A DNA stretch of 64,000 nt. Source: Thuidium tamariscinum. Taxonomy: Eukaryota; Streptophyta; Bryopsida; Hypnales; Thuidiaceae. The translations under genes were made by a program, and so were the position numbers. The notes beneath the pieces are model-generated. The model did not search any database, was not told where the DNA came from, and saw nothing but the letters and a program-made list of their open reading frames with translations. The stretch lies in NCBI GenBank assembly GCA_947034885.2, contig OX344750.2:20206053-20270052 (forward strand), in the 5' to 3' direction. Below, one piece after another: positions 35,151 to 47,842 of this stretch. Every line of letters begins with the position of its first letter. Position 1 is the stretch's first letter.

Positions 35151-36428
35151 GGTATGAATTACTTGAAAATACTCACGTACGCTTGAGGAGACAAATTGAA
35201 GCCTTGTTTGTTCAGATTACTTATTTTAAAAGAAGTGAAACTAAATTTTTTAAAACTTGAGACCCTCGTACTCCCAAATTCATCCAAGTAATGTGTTAGC
35301 GATACCTACAATTTCTTTGTCACCATATCCATTGTGCTCTAGTGGATTTCCCCTCAACGATGTAATAGTATGCACATGCAGTCATTTGTACTACTTGTGG
35401 TGCGCATGGATCTAGTTTAGGGTTCCTAGTAAAGGTGTAGAAAAGTCTTGCAATGCAATAGTGCATCCATTATGGTTCAATAGCTTTGGATTTGACAAAT
35501 TGCATTTGGCTCTCCAACAGTTGGGTCAATCTTTGAAGCTAGAGGAAGAACAAGACATGCATGGTTGGAGCATTGTTTGCACCAAAGCTCTTGGCTAAGT
35601 TGATGTATTTTCTGATTGCTGAAATTGAAGACTTAAGGTCCCTTCAATTCATCTCTATCTCCTCACTTATACTAGAGGTTTAACCTTACTTCTTGTTAGA
35701 CATCGTTACGTAGAAACCTTAAGATTTTAGCACCAAAGTTCCGTTAAATACTATCATATGTACCTCTTTTGGCTTCTAAAACTTAAAGTACTAAGCTTTG
35801 TGAAATTTCAAGTATTGAGCACTAAAGTTCAGTTAAACACTGTCATGTGTACCTCCTTTGGTCGCAAAATCTTAAAATACTTAGACATTCTAAGAATTTA
35901 AAGTGAAAGTTAGGTTAAACACTATCATATGTACCTCCTTTTGCGATTAAAATTCTTACAATACTATTTGGCACTCCCATCACAACAAAGCTTTGACTTT
36001 ACACCATCTCTAGAAATTAGAATTTGATTTTAATAAGATTGTCACAATTCAAGACTTTGAAATTAATTATCACTCCCAAGGGTTTTGACCCCAATTACAC
36101 TAAGTATAAGTCACAACCCCTAAAACAATTGAGTGATTATTTTTCCCATACCAAAATTTTCCAAACACCTTGATAAGGTAGGTGGGTAAAATCCCAACTA
36201 AAACGTTCAATTTAGTTCAATTTAAAGGTCAGACTAGTTGTATGACTAGCCGAACCCATCTGTAGACAAACCCATCGGGAGAGGCAGACGGATCTTATAA
36301 GGAAAGGTAAACAAATAGATTGGAAGGCAGATGGAACCCCAACCAACCGGGTTCCACCACGTGGCTGCGACTGAGCAAGTTGGGCTATAACTTAGCGATC
36401 TAGACCGTGTGCAAGCTAGGCTGCAAGA
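35151..36428. other. Intergenic stretch between two CACTA elements
   Basis: No gene seen. A phrase resembling ACTATCATATGTACCTCCTTT recurs about three times near 35750, 35840 and 35930, a loose tandem repeat of roughly 85-95 bp. Confidence 0.5.
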
Positions 36429-36431
36429 TGA

Positions 36432-39400
36432 CACTAGAAGAAAAAAGTGTTTTCTTGGATACGTCCATTCCTGCATTTGTATGTTGTGTTTGATGTCCAA
36501 CTATATCAACATAGACGTCCAAGTAGAACGCATCAAAAAAGACATGGACCAGTCATCGACTACAACACCTTGACATCAACATGTCAAGGCTAGACATCGA
36601 AAAAAACATCGGTCAACGGGGTTCTGAAAGAGTGCCATGTGGCTGGAAATTTACCGCCACGTAGGCGCGGGCAGCCAACTAGGAATTTTTTTCATCCATC
36701 CAAATTTTTTTGATGTGGCATTTGCCATGTCAACTCATTTGGAGGTCAAAATGGGGTGACATGGCATGTTCAAATGGTGACGTGGCAGATTTCTAAAAGC
36801 ACATTTATTGTCTTTTGACTTCTGAGCTTTTGGGGGGTGTTTTCTATGATGTCTACAAAGACATCTTTATGTCTCAAAAGACATCATTAGAGACGTCTAT
36901 GTGTTTCATATGATGTTCATCTCTGTGCATGTGATGTAGGTAAGGACACAAATATATTGACATGTAATGTCTTGTGAGACTTCAACATTGTAGTAACAAA
37001 TATAGTATTTGAGATATAGACATTTATGAAAACATCAACATGGACATTGAAATATCTTGTAACGTTGTCATAAGAATTGCTGTCTACCCGGAAAAGCACG
37101 GGGCTTCTGGCTGTAGTAGATGTCTATGAAGTGAAAAGAAATGAAAAGAAACAAAAAGCTATAAAGCCAACATCTAAACCTATCACGTATCGAAAAGAAT
37201 AAAGTCTAAACGAAAATATCTCCAACTCCAACTCACAACCTCAAACCTCAACCCTCAATTCTCAAACCTAACAGAAATGGTAGCACTCGAAGCCGCCTCG
37301 AGTTTGCCTACCACTCTCTCAAGCTTGATGAATACACACCCAATATAAAATCAATATCAATAAAAAGAACAAAATACAACTTCAAACAAAAAGATGGCTC
37401 CAAAACACTATCACTCAATTTCCAACTCCAAGTAATGGAAAGTAATCGAATACACAAGAGTCCAACCAAAAAGATGATCTAACATCCCATGATGAAGATG
37501 AATTCAAGGGGGAGAGGCCATCCTTTAAATATCCTTCAAAAGACCTAACCTCCTTGTGAGACTAGCCGCCAAAAACCCTAACCCATCAATACTTGGAATT
37601 TCCCTTGAATTAATTTAGATGCCTAAATTTACTTAATAGACAGCCCACATCACAACAACGTTAACTTTAATGGCATCGTGATGTCTATCAAAATGTTTAG
37701 TACAAATCAAACAAACAAAATAATGTCACATTGGACATTTGTGTGATTAAATGCACAATTTAGCATGACACTAATATATCTAGTCATACATGTTCTACAT
37801 AATGCACATGTATGTCATAATGTCTACTACAACATATGTACCAATGCAAATATAATGTCCAATACAATATGCCATACACAATACACTGTATATAATGTAC
37901 CATACACCATACATTGTACACCATATAAATACATCATATATAATATGCTTTACATTGTAATCCACATATAATACACCATATATGGCAACTATGTTGCATG
38001 GCTTGAAAAACCATTTATTATATGAATATTTTGACATGAGAAGGCAAGATATTTATACTAATGGGATGCTAGGAGGAAAGACAAACCATATGGGATTTGC
38101 CTAGTGCAACAGGTTGTGGACCTTGTCTATTTGGACATCTCAAATGATGTCTAAATTGATATTGGAAAAAATATCTTCATGTCTTAATTGATGTTTCAAT
38201 TGACATCTCAGTTGACACCTTAAAAACAATTTTAAAAGCCTCACATGGCGGCAAAGTGTGCTAACGTGGCACACTATAGGGTGAAAAATATATAAGATAA
38301 CATCTTACATTGCCCATTACATGTTAGAACTTCTGATGAATATAATGAAATCTTGAGGGGAGAACTGTCCATTTTTTTAAACTATACTATACAATCAAAT
38401 ACAAGGTGGTATTAATTAACTTCTCTTAAATTTAGACAATTTTAAAAAGTAAACTAGCATCACTAAAATGGAATATTTCAAGTTATTTATGATGAAGGGT
38501 AGGTGATAATAGATAGATTTACCTATTTTTTTTTTCTAAAATAGGGTCACCAAAAGGTCTCCCAAGATTTGAAGGTTTATGAACTATAATAAATTTGGAT
38601 TTAAGAAACTAAGGGGCTAGATTCTAATAATTCTATGAGTTGAGCTGGATTTCCTAAGTTGTAGAGATAAGTCAAGTTACTAATTTTAGTGATAGTTGAT
38701 GACAAGTGACAAGTAATCTATCGACTGGAAAAAAATTCTTCTTCCAAGCGAAATGGTATTGATGTGGGTAGCTTTCAATGTTAATGCAAATATTTAATAG
38801 TATAGTACTAATGCAATACTGAATCAATATAAAAGAAGACAAGTATAAATGAAATATTGTAGTTACCATAAATGAATATTGTCGAGTGGCTTAATTAGTA
38901 AACAATACCACAACTTAGATAATGAAAATTATATGTTTAAGTATTGCAAAATATCTTTAATTTGATATTGAAAGTATGATTTTTATGAATAATTGTAGTA
39001 ATGCAAATTTGTAAAATTGGTGTATAGAAGCATTTAATTTTTGATACTAAAACATAAAATTTAAAAAAAAATATTGTCAAACAATTATACAATTGTAATA
39101 CCAGAAGTGTAAAATTATTTAATTTAGAAAAATTGAATCCCTAGTTGGAAAAAATATTTTTTTTCACTTAAAGACATATTCACATCTTATGTTAAAATTT
39201 TATGAACATCCAATCAAATTCATTTCATAGGAACCTATCTAAATTTTCAATTGTTTGTTCAATGAACAATTGACCTTTAAAAGTTGCAAACTACCACTTT
39301 GTCAATAGCACTTAAATTGAATTGATTGTTGTTAGTTTCATGTTATAAATCTTGTACATATATGTAGTAGAAGGAAAAAAATTTCAATTTTAAATATAAC

Positions 39401-40681
39401 ATAGCCCTATTTTAAAACCTACAAGAATGAATTTACAAAAATTATAGGGTATTGAAAATATGCCCTTTGTAGCTTTTTATGTAAAAATACAATCATCTTA
39501 AATACAAGAATTAAGGTAAATAGCCGCACATAAAATACCTTTGAAAATACTCTATAGAAACAAGCTTTCTTATTATATTACTTCTCTATTGCAATGCTTT
39601 TTGAAACATCTTGTGTTATCCTACTTCATCCACTTCACTTGTTGTACATCATGTGACATGTTTGAACCCTATAAAAACGTCATTGTTGTCGTAGAAAATA
39701 GAAGACTTCAAACTATGAACATCTTGATTCAATCCTCCTTGCAATGAAAGAGTTTCTCCAAACTCCTAAATGCTAGATAGAACATTAGTGTTCCTTGACC
39801 ACTTTATAAAATGTTATGGCATAGGATGTTAATGATGAACTTTGGACATAGTCTTTTATATTTATATATAGTAACTTTGCTTGAGTTTAATGAAGAATTC
39901 ATGAAACTTCAAGCAGTAGGAGTTAACTTTTGCACAACGCTAAACACTTTTGAACTCTAGAATATGTTACCTAAAACGTCAAAAAATTCCCATAAATGTC
40001 ACAAGGCCCATCCTATTGTCTCATAAGAGTTTGTTGGAAGGCATTGAAGTCACACTCAACGTCTACATGAACATGCCACACTCTTATAAGGTGCCTTATG
40101 AGACTTATAAATGTCTCACAGGACATCTACTATGACTTAATTAAGTCTCTTCCGACGTCTAAGAGAGCATCAAATTTGTGTAGTACCTGAAAGTAGTGAC
40201 GTGGCATGCTGCCACGTCAGATTATAGCATCTGCCATGTCACGAATATTTGATGTCAGATGTGACGTCAACAGCCATGTCATCATTTTTTCCCTCAGAAT
40301 TTGTCCTGTCACTACCCATTTCCTTTTTTTTTACTTGGGCATCATTTTTATTTTGAACCAAAATAATTCTTACAAAATTATCCAAAGTCAATATGGGTCA
40401 ATGAAGCTGACGTGGCAATGAACATTTCTACAGACATCGATTCCAACATCACCCTGTCTTCAACCAACGCTAGCAAAAAGTCGATGTCAATGGAAGCACA
40501 TCTAGTTTTTCACTAAAATTTTACACCTTCATCTCCAGCACACAAAAAAATCTACTATAGACATTGGAATGCAGTCAATGCACATTGTGACATATAGACA
40601 TCTATCTAGACATGTAGATGTTTACCTCTGGACATGAGTATGTCAAGGCTAGACATAAAAAAACACGGTTTTCTTCTAGTG
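36432..40681. mobile_element. 4.25-kb non-autonomous CACTA element
   Basis: The element begins CACTAGAAGAAAAAAGTGTT and ends with the inverse of CACTAGAAGAAAACCGTGTT. TGA occurs on both sides (36429-36431, 40682-40684), a 3-bp target duplication. Subterminal regions are dense in short GACATC/GATGTC and GACGTC words in both orientations (for example CATGTCAAGGCTAGACAT near both ends), as is usual for CACTA elements. No transposase-like open frame was found. An AT-rich insertion-like part (about 38340-39540) resembles the insertion in the LINE, and a CATACACCATATA-type low-complexity tract lies at 37840-37985. Confidence 0.82.
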
Positions 40682-40684
40682 TGA

Positions 40685-42948
40685 TCACATTCAAGGTCAA
40701 CATTCTCACATTAAATTTGAGATACAAAAAAACTTGATTCTTGATCAAAATCTTAGGTTGGCAAAGGAAGCCACAACCTTTCATTGTTGAGACTTTCAAA
40801 AATTAGATTTTTGAAAGTCTCAACAATTTGCCATCACCAAACTTCCCGCCATAACTATCTTCTCTCACAAAAAGAATTGCAAACAACTCACATGCAAAAT
40901 GAAGAAAGAAGAAAGGTCTTGAGAGGATTAAGGTATGGGAATTGCACTCACGTGAAGGAATTAGGATTAAAAAACTAGTTTCCTTAAGAATCTCACTATT
41001 TAATTTGGTTCTTTATTCCTTATCTTTGACCTTTGGCATTTAAAACCAATTTTCATAGAATCTTACTATTGAATTGGTTCTTATTCTAGGGGTATGTTCT
41101 ACATTCTTTGATGGTTAGTTATTAATTAGATTCTTAGAAGGTTTGGATTTTGTTGGTTTTGTTTTATTAGGCCTAATAAGCCAAAAGGAAAAAGACAAAT
41201 TGACAACTAATTTCTTTATGAATTAGGAAAAATTAAAAATTAATTAGTTTTGAAAGGATTTGGTTAGATTTTTAGATTTTTCACTAATTAATTGCCACTT
41301 GAATTTAGTCTAGAAATCTCAGAAGGGGGAAGACAATGACAAAAATTAACAAATTAGCTAAAATTTTCAATTGATTTTCAATTAGAATAGATTTATTTGC
41401 TAGGAATTTAATTGATTAAGTTGATTAAATTAATTTGTGGTATTTTATAATTAACAAAAAACTAAAAATTAAAAAGAAATATGCAATTAATTTAAACTTG
41501 ATAACCATTAGTGTTTTGAATTAGAATAGATTTCAATTTACCAACAAAGTGAGAATTTATCATAAATTAGATGGACGGACAAGATTAACCATTAAAACTT
41601 ATTAGAAAAAATAGTGATTTATTAGAATAGAAGGCGTAATTAAAAGAGTTCATTGCTTGAAAGGCACTCTTTGAACACCCATTTAGGATAAAGTACTTGA
41701 TTAAACATAGAACCCGTGTGTTAGATTTTAATCTCAAGGGTGGAGTTAAAATCGCTCACACTCACCTATTGTACCTGCTTCACCAACTTGACATTGTGCT
41801 CAAGGAGATTCCACCAAGAACAAGAAATGCTCTAAGTAGAATGAAAACTTTTGACCATCATGAATGAAGAGTTTGTTTGGGATACTTGAATCTACTAAGA
41901 TTACTAGTAGAGGCATTTTCTATTTATTAAAACAAGTTTACTAAGATTTTCTAGAGTTGGATCTGGGTAGCCACCATTGTAGATTTGGGCTTTGGTTACT
42001 TAATACAAATTCCATTGTACAGTACTAAATCTTTGTTCATTGTGAGAGTTTCAACATCACCATGAGAGTTTCTAGTGTGCATTACATTTCATCATGGTGT
42101 CGGCATCTTGCATCTTGGATTCATAGCTTTCCATACAACTTAAGATCTTATTTGGAAGCCTTCAATGCATGCACATAGTTGGTCATACATTCTTGACAAA
42201 AAAAAGTATTAAAAAACTCCCACGAAATCATTTATAGAGGTGTTTTTGCTTGAAGCAATTGACAATATTTGATGCAACAAGGGCAAGGGCTAATGTGTGA
42301 CTCCCAATTTGAGGTATCTTGTATCACGGTTAATTAAATTTGCCATCATATATGACATTAGACTCACCTACTTTTGTCCTACAAGATTGGAGAGGCTAGA
42401 TAATTCTCATTTTTGGAGCTTTATACTAGATGTATGATAGAGATGGGAGTGAAGGAAGAAACTTTATAATATGCTAGATTTCCTCTAGTATAGTACAAAC
42501 ATTCAGCTATTTGGTTATGAGAATTGAATCAATTCCTATTTGTTATTGTGATGCTTTAAGCATCCCCATGATTCTTTTTTTACGGAGCTTCATGATCTAA
42601 TTCAGCCTTTATGGATTACTAAAAGCCCTTATGCAACTTCATATAAAATGATCCCCAAGTGTAGTACCACATCTCTTGTAAATCTTGCAACACCAATGCT
42701 CACTGCCATCAAAGTGAAACAAGTGTGACGAAAGCCAAACTACTCAATCACACATGACCTTGGCATTAGTCCTTGCCAAATGCAATCACTTCGCTTGTCT
42801 CTTGGCTTCACTTATAGATATACACAAGAGGAGCTAAGGTTTTGTAACAAAAGTAGCATAAGCAAGATCAGCATACCTTTAAGGTCTCGGAGCATGAACA
42901 ACTTATGGTGATTCTTACAATGTTTTCACTTCACTTACACAACAACAG
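40685..42948. other. AT-rich intergenic stretch with a perfect hairpin
   Basis: No gene recognised. Apart from the inverted repeat at 40783-40827 no structured feature was found. Confidence 0.5.
40783..40827. repeat. Perfect 21-bp inverted repeat with 3-base spacer
   Basis: The arm at 40783-40803 (ATTGTTGAGACTTTCAAAAA plus T) is exactly inverted at 40807-40827, separated by TAG. The loop is too short for a typical plant miRNA precursor. Confidence 0.9.
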
Positions 42949-43559
42949 TGTTGCGGACGGCAACTCTTGGATAGAACCAAGATCAAAATTGAGGGAAAAC
43001 CTCAAACAAGGACAAGATTGGACTAGAAGTGAGGGGATTCCTCACAAGTGACTCAAACTACAACTCAAAGTGAGAGAAATAGAAGATGTATTAATAATAG
43101 GAAGTCAATACAAGACTGGGGTACAACTGGTGTTGAAGAGAGTGAGGAGCAACGGCTCTCAACTCTCTACTTATACTAGATTTATGGAAACTTCCGGAGT
43201 AAGGTCCTAGAGACCTTAAGAAGCACCTATGGGACCTTCCGGAAGCTTATGGAAGCTTCCGGAGGCATCTAGACTCGTATGGAAGCTTCCGGAAGTTTGT
43301 GAAAGCTTCCGAAAACTACAAGAACTATACGGAAGCTTGTGGAAGCTTCCGGAAACTATTGGAAGCTTCCGGAAACTATTGGAAGCTTCCGGAAACTATT
43401 GGAAGCTTCCGGAAACTATTGGAAAGTTCTAGATACTAGTGAAAGGTTCTAGAACCTTCTAGAAGTTACTCTAAACTATTAACTACTAAACTATATCATT
43501 ATAGATCTCACGGGAATCCGTAGAGTGTGGATGAAGTCCGGTATGGCACGTCCGTGACA
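42949..43559 (-). repeat. 3' LTR of the chromovirus
   Basis: This 611-bp LTR has TG...CA ends on the plus strand (TGTTGCGGACGG to GTCCGTGACA). It holds four tandem 20-bp units based on GGAAGCTTCCGGAAACTATT near 43341-43420, two more than its partner. Many GGAAGCTTCC palindromes surround them. Confidence 0.93.
43167..43465 (-). promoter_or_regulatory. Heat-shock-element array and TATA-like box in the 3' LTR
   Basis: At least five copies of GAAGCTTCCGGAA match the plant heat-shock element nGAAnnTTCnnGAAn exactly. A four-unit run, TTCTAGAACCTTCTAGAA, lies near 43446-43463. On the element's own strand the array is followed by TATAAGTAG (complement at 43167-43175), giving an array-then-TATA layout. 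The motifs are seen; heat response is inferred. Confidence 0.6.
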
Positions 43560-43779
43560 TCACCCCCCCTTCAAGGAACAAGTTCCACGAGTTCCCCTGT
43601 GGACCAATAACCAAGCTGGAAAAGAAAATGTTCACGTAGGATTCACGTGGACCAGATAAAAGAAAAGAATGTACAGGGTACGGAAAACCATTAAATCGAA
43701 TGTCAATGATGGCGGCGGAAGGCGGCGTACAGAATACCGTTACGGTTGTCGGAGAACCATTAGTGGTAAAGAATGTTTC

Positions 43780-43812
43780 GAAGACGGCGGGCGGCGGCGG
43801 GCGGCGGTAGGA
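43780..43812. repeat. GGC-rich simple repeat in the chromovirus 3' region
   Basis: A short run of GGCGGCGGGCGGCGG-type units lies between the chromodomain region and the 3' LTR. It is strongly GC-rich in an AT-rich neighbourhood. Confidence 0.8.
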
Positions 43813-44092
43813 ACAGTAGAATAGTTGATCAGGAATAGTAGGCGGGTGTTGCGGACTGGTATAAGACCATCCGGTTAGTAATACGAGACATCGGCGAAGT
43901 GGCGATTGCGATCCTTACACCATTTTGCATGGCGATGTGAGTTTGAAGGCCTGTCCCCGCAAAACTGAGCTAGACAAGTGCGTCATCGCCTTGTTGATAC
44001 CACCATCGTTTTAATTCAAAGTCTTTGTATCTGCACCTGCACCAAGACAACTTACAGAAATTGGTGGCGGTGGTGGTTCAGACGCTTTGAAC

Positions 44093-44494
44093 TCAAACGT
44101 TTCTTGGTTTTTGAGGATATTGTTGATAAAACTCCTGAATCATTTCAGGGGCATTCTCAAGGTTTGAGGTAGGTTCCCAGGTCCTTTTGCTGATGTCATA
44201 GCCCTGCCAATGCACAAGATATTCGAATTGTCGACGGTGAATGCGAAAGTCAAGAATCTCTGAGACTTCAAATTCTTCGTCACCTTCAATTTCTATCGGT
44301 GGAGGAGGTTCTTGAACCTTATTTGATAGTGTTGACTCCTTATACGGCTCGAGGAAAGAGACGTGAAACACAGGATGGATCTTCATAGAAGTAGGTAACT
44401 CTAATCGGTAGGCCACCTTGTTGATTTGTTTGACCACTAGAAATGGTCCAAAGCGGCGGTAGTCAAGTTTGTCAGATGGACGTCGGGTCCTCAA
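44093..44494 (-). pseudogene. Integrase C-terminal part with chromodomain (fossil)
   Basis: The stretch opens with the GPF-like region (YRRFGPFLVVKQINKVAYRL) and VFHVSFLEPY, then a chromodomain (EVSEILDFRI...FEYLVHWQGYDISKRTWEPTSNL). The chromodomain defines the chromovirus clade and is thought to steer insertion to marked chromatin. Confidence 0.92.
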
Positions 44495-44827
44495 ATTTCG
44501 ACGGAGTAGCCATACCTTGTCTCCAATCGAGATCTTAGGATGTTCCTTGCAAAATTTGTCTGCATTGGTTTTCTGGTATTCTTGTGCTTCGATGAGGCTC
44601 TACTTCATCTGCTTCTAAATATCAGATAATCGGGTAGCAAGATCTATAGCAGCTGGATTTTCAGAAATGTTCAAGTTGAATTGATCAAATCTTGGGTGAT
44701 GACCGTAGTTTGCAAAGAAAGGAGTTTGTTGGGTAGACCCTTGTAACGTATTGTTGTAAGCAAACTCGGCAAGCGGCAACAAGTCCACCCAATTATCTTG
44801 ATGGTAGTTGATGGTACATCGCAGGTA

Positions 44828-45691
44828 CTACTCCAATACTTGATTGACGCGCTCGGTTTGGCCATCAGTCTGAGGATGATATGCTGAAGATAACTTAATC
44901 TCGACGCTTAGAATCTTGAATAGAGACTGCCAGAACTTGGATGTGAATTGCGATCCGCGATCAGAGATGATGTTGTTAGATAAGCCATAAAATTTGTAGA
45001 TGTTATTTACAAAGAGTCTTGTTGTTTCTTCACCGGTTACAATCTTGTGGCACGAAATGAAGTGTGCCATCTTGGTGAGCCGGTCAACAACAACGAAGAT
45101 GGAGTCAAAGGTCTTAGACAATGGAAGGTCCACAATGAAGTCCATGGATATGGATGTCCATGGGGTTTCTGGAATCGGTAGCGATTGAAGTAACTCGTAT
45201 GGTCGATGACGAGGGATCTTGGATCTAGAGCAAGTGTCACATATTGTGACGTAGTCTTTCACGATTTTCTACATTTGTGGCCACCAAAGGTCTCTGGATA
45301 TCAGCTCCATGGTCTTGTTGTAACCAAAGTGTCCCGCTGATGGAAAGTCGTGTCGAGATTGGAGCACTCGGAGTCGACATGGGCCTTCAAGGACATAAAG
45401 TAAGTCTTAGTAGTATAACAGCCCATCTCGGAACTGGAATCTTGGATCAACATCATCTCGAGGTGTTTCACGCGATCTGAAAATCCGTGAACTGGAAGTA
45501 GTTTGATTCGGGGATTCCGAATCTATAACCTCTGAAGTAAGGACTTGAGAGTCCGGACTTGGAAATTCTCCTGAATTGAAGATGTCAACGTTGTTCTTGA
45601 ATTTCAAGGCCAATGGATCGGATTGTAAACTTACTCGGATATCTTGAAGAAAAGATGCATCCACCGAAGTTGTGGTGCGCACGGTCTTCAA
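44828..45691 (-). pseudogene. Chromovirus integrase region (fossil)
   Basis: The stretch reads CDTCSRSKIPRHRPYELLQS (end of the zinc-binding part), PWTSISMDFIVDLPLS, NNIISDRGSQFTSKFW and SSAYHPQTDGQTERVNQ. These are the core regions of Ty3/gypsy integrases carrying the DDE acidic residues. Confidence 0.9.
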
Positions 45692-45961
45692 TTGAAGTTG
45701 CTGAGGCTTGATAAGGGTAGTCTTTTGCTGGTTGTAAGCTGCATCTCCTTCCTTGGGTGCAAAGTATGCTCGTCGGGAAAGAGCGTTGGACTAGATTTGT
45801 TGGGAACCGGGACGGTACGTGATGATGAAGTTGAAGCGCGAAAGCGAAATACTCCAACAAGCTTGTCGTCGATTCAATACTTTGGCAAACATGAAGTACT
45901 CAAGGTTCTTGTGATCGGTGTAGACCGTAACTGGATGTTGAGCTTCTTCGAGAAAATGACG

Positions 45962-47212
45962 TCATTCTTGAAATGAGTCAACAATGGCTAAGAGCTCCTT
46001 GTCATGTATTTCATAATTGATCTCAACAGTAGTAAATTTTCGCGAGTGAAACGCGACAGGATAGAGGCGTCCGTGTTGATCAGGTTGTGAAAGGACCGCT
46101 CCAAGGGTAAAGTCAGAAGCATCAGTTTCTAAGAAGAACAGTTTTTGGAAGTCATGATGCGTCAAAATAGGCACTGTTGTAAACGCCTTCTTCAGGGCTT
46201 CAAAAGCTTGGTCTGCTTCATCATTCCACTCGAGCTTGTCTTTGTAAGTCAATCGGGTCAACGGAGCAGCAATCTTGGAATAGTTTTGGATGAAGATTCG
46301 GTAGAAGTTTGCAAAACCGAGGAAACATTGTACGTCTTGAACGATAGTTAGTTTCTTCCAATCGATGACTGTTTGAATCTTCTTTGGATCCATGAATAGA
46401 CCCTCTCCAGATGTGATATAGCCTAAGAATTCGACTTGGGGTTGGTGGAAGACGCACTTCTCCATTTTAGCATATAATCCAGCAGTGCGTAGCTTCTCCA
46501 ATACCAGTCGAACATGGTTGATGTGATTTTCTTCGTTCTTGGAAAAAATCAATATGTCGTCGAGATAACAAACAACAAAATTATCTAGAAACTCTCGGAA
46601 TACGTCATTCATCAAATATTGGAAGATGGCAGGTGCGTTGGTAAGACCAAAAGGCATGACATTGAATTCAAAGTGTCCATACCTAGTTCGGAACGTTGTC
46701 TTCCATTCGTCACCTTCTTTGATACGTACTAGGTTGTACGTTCCACGAAGATCGATCTTGGTGTAAATCTTTGCTTGCTCGAGTTGGTCAAGAAGTCCTG
46801 AGATAAGTGACAATGGATATCGGTTCTTGATTGTAACCTTGTTTAGTCCACGATAGTCCACGCACATCCGAAGGGAGCCATCTTTCTTCTTGACAAATAG
46901 GATAGGAGCTCCAGCAGGTGACTTAGAATGTCGGATGAAGTTCTTTGCCAGATTTTCATCAAGGTAATCTCGTAATGTAGCAAGCTCGTTTTGGGAAAGA
47001 CTGTAGATTGGACCAAATGGAGGTTGCGCACCTTCTTGGAGTTCGATGCCACAATCATACGGTCGATGTTGAAGAAGTGTATCAACGTTCTTCTTTTCAA
47101 ATACGTCTCGATACTCCTCGTATTCTGTTGGTAATTTGGTTGATTCTTGAATGGATTGAGATGTCGGGATTGCATAAATCGCAAATATATTCCATTTTTT
47201 GGCGGCTCTCAT
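45962..47212 (-). pseudogene. Chromovirus reverse transcriptase and RNase H region (fossil)
   Basis: A long stretch shows the RT landmarks: [42 protein letters not shown] and the catalytic YLDDILIF. It is followed by the [22 protein letters not shown] connection and the start of RNase H ([18 protein letters not shown]). Confidence 0.92.
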
Positions 47213-47417
47213 AAACGCTCAAGCATCGACCATGAACGGAACTTTGACCTTGGAATCTTGGATTTGGAGAGGACGCGGGTTTGAAATAGTTCTAGGGTGT
47301 TTAGACGAAATATGAGAAACTACGGTTCGATGTGTTAGCTTTTGCTTTTTCCAATCTATATCTGAATTGATCATCTCTAACCAAGAGAGGCTTAAGATGA
47401 GAGGATTAGAAGGAGAA

Positions 47418-47624
47418 TTAATAATATTGAATACAATAGTACTTCGGTGCCCTTCTAAGAAGAAAGTCTAAGGGTTTAGTTTCGTGAGTGACATCTCCTA
47501 AAATCAAGGGTCTACCATCTATAACCTCTACTGCCACAGGGTATTTTTTACGGACTATAGGAAGATTATGACGTTTTACAAGGTCTTTATCAATGAAGCA
47601 AGCAGAGGCTCCAGAATCTAACAA
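47418..47624 (-). pseudogene. Chromovirus protease region (fossil)
   Basis: The reading MLDSGASACFIDKDLVKRHN carries the aspartic-protease active-site motif DSGA of retroelement proteases. It lies between gag and reverse transcriptase as expected. Confidence 0.82.
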
Positions 47625-47842
47625 GGCCTTAACCTTTATGCTATATAGATGAAAATCTATTTTAAGCGGGATATTAAAACAACGAGAAGGTTCAAAAGAT
47701 AAGATAGGACCTGATGACGTGGCAACACTTGTCAGCCGTACAGTCCCTAATGTAGCTGGCTGTTGTTGTTTTCCGACTCGTTTTCTTTGTGTCTTGTCTC
47801 CAAACTATTTGACATGCTCCAAAATTTGTACGGCTTTGGTCC

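Noticed and set aside
37840-37985. Possible CRISPR-like or telomere-like array
   Set aside because: The CATACACCATATA-type words are irregular low-complexity sequence with no constant repeat and spacer pattern; no CRISPR array is present in the window.
40783-40827. microRNA precursor
   Set aside because: The 3-base loop and 45-bp total length do not fit plant precursors; kept only as an inverted repeat.
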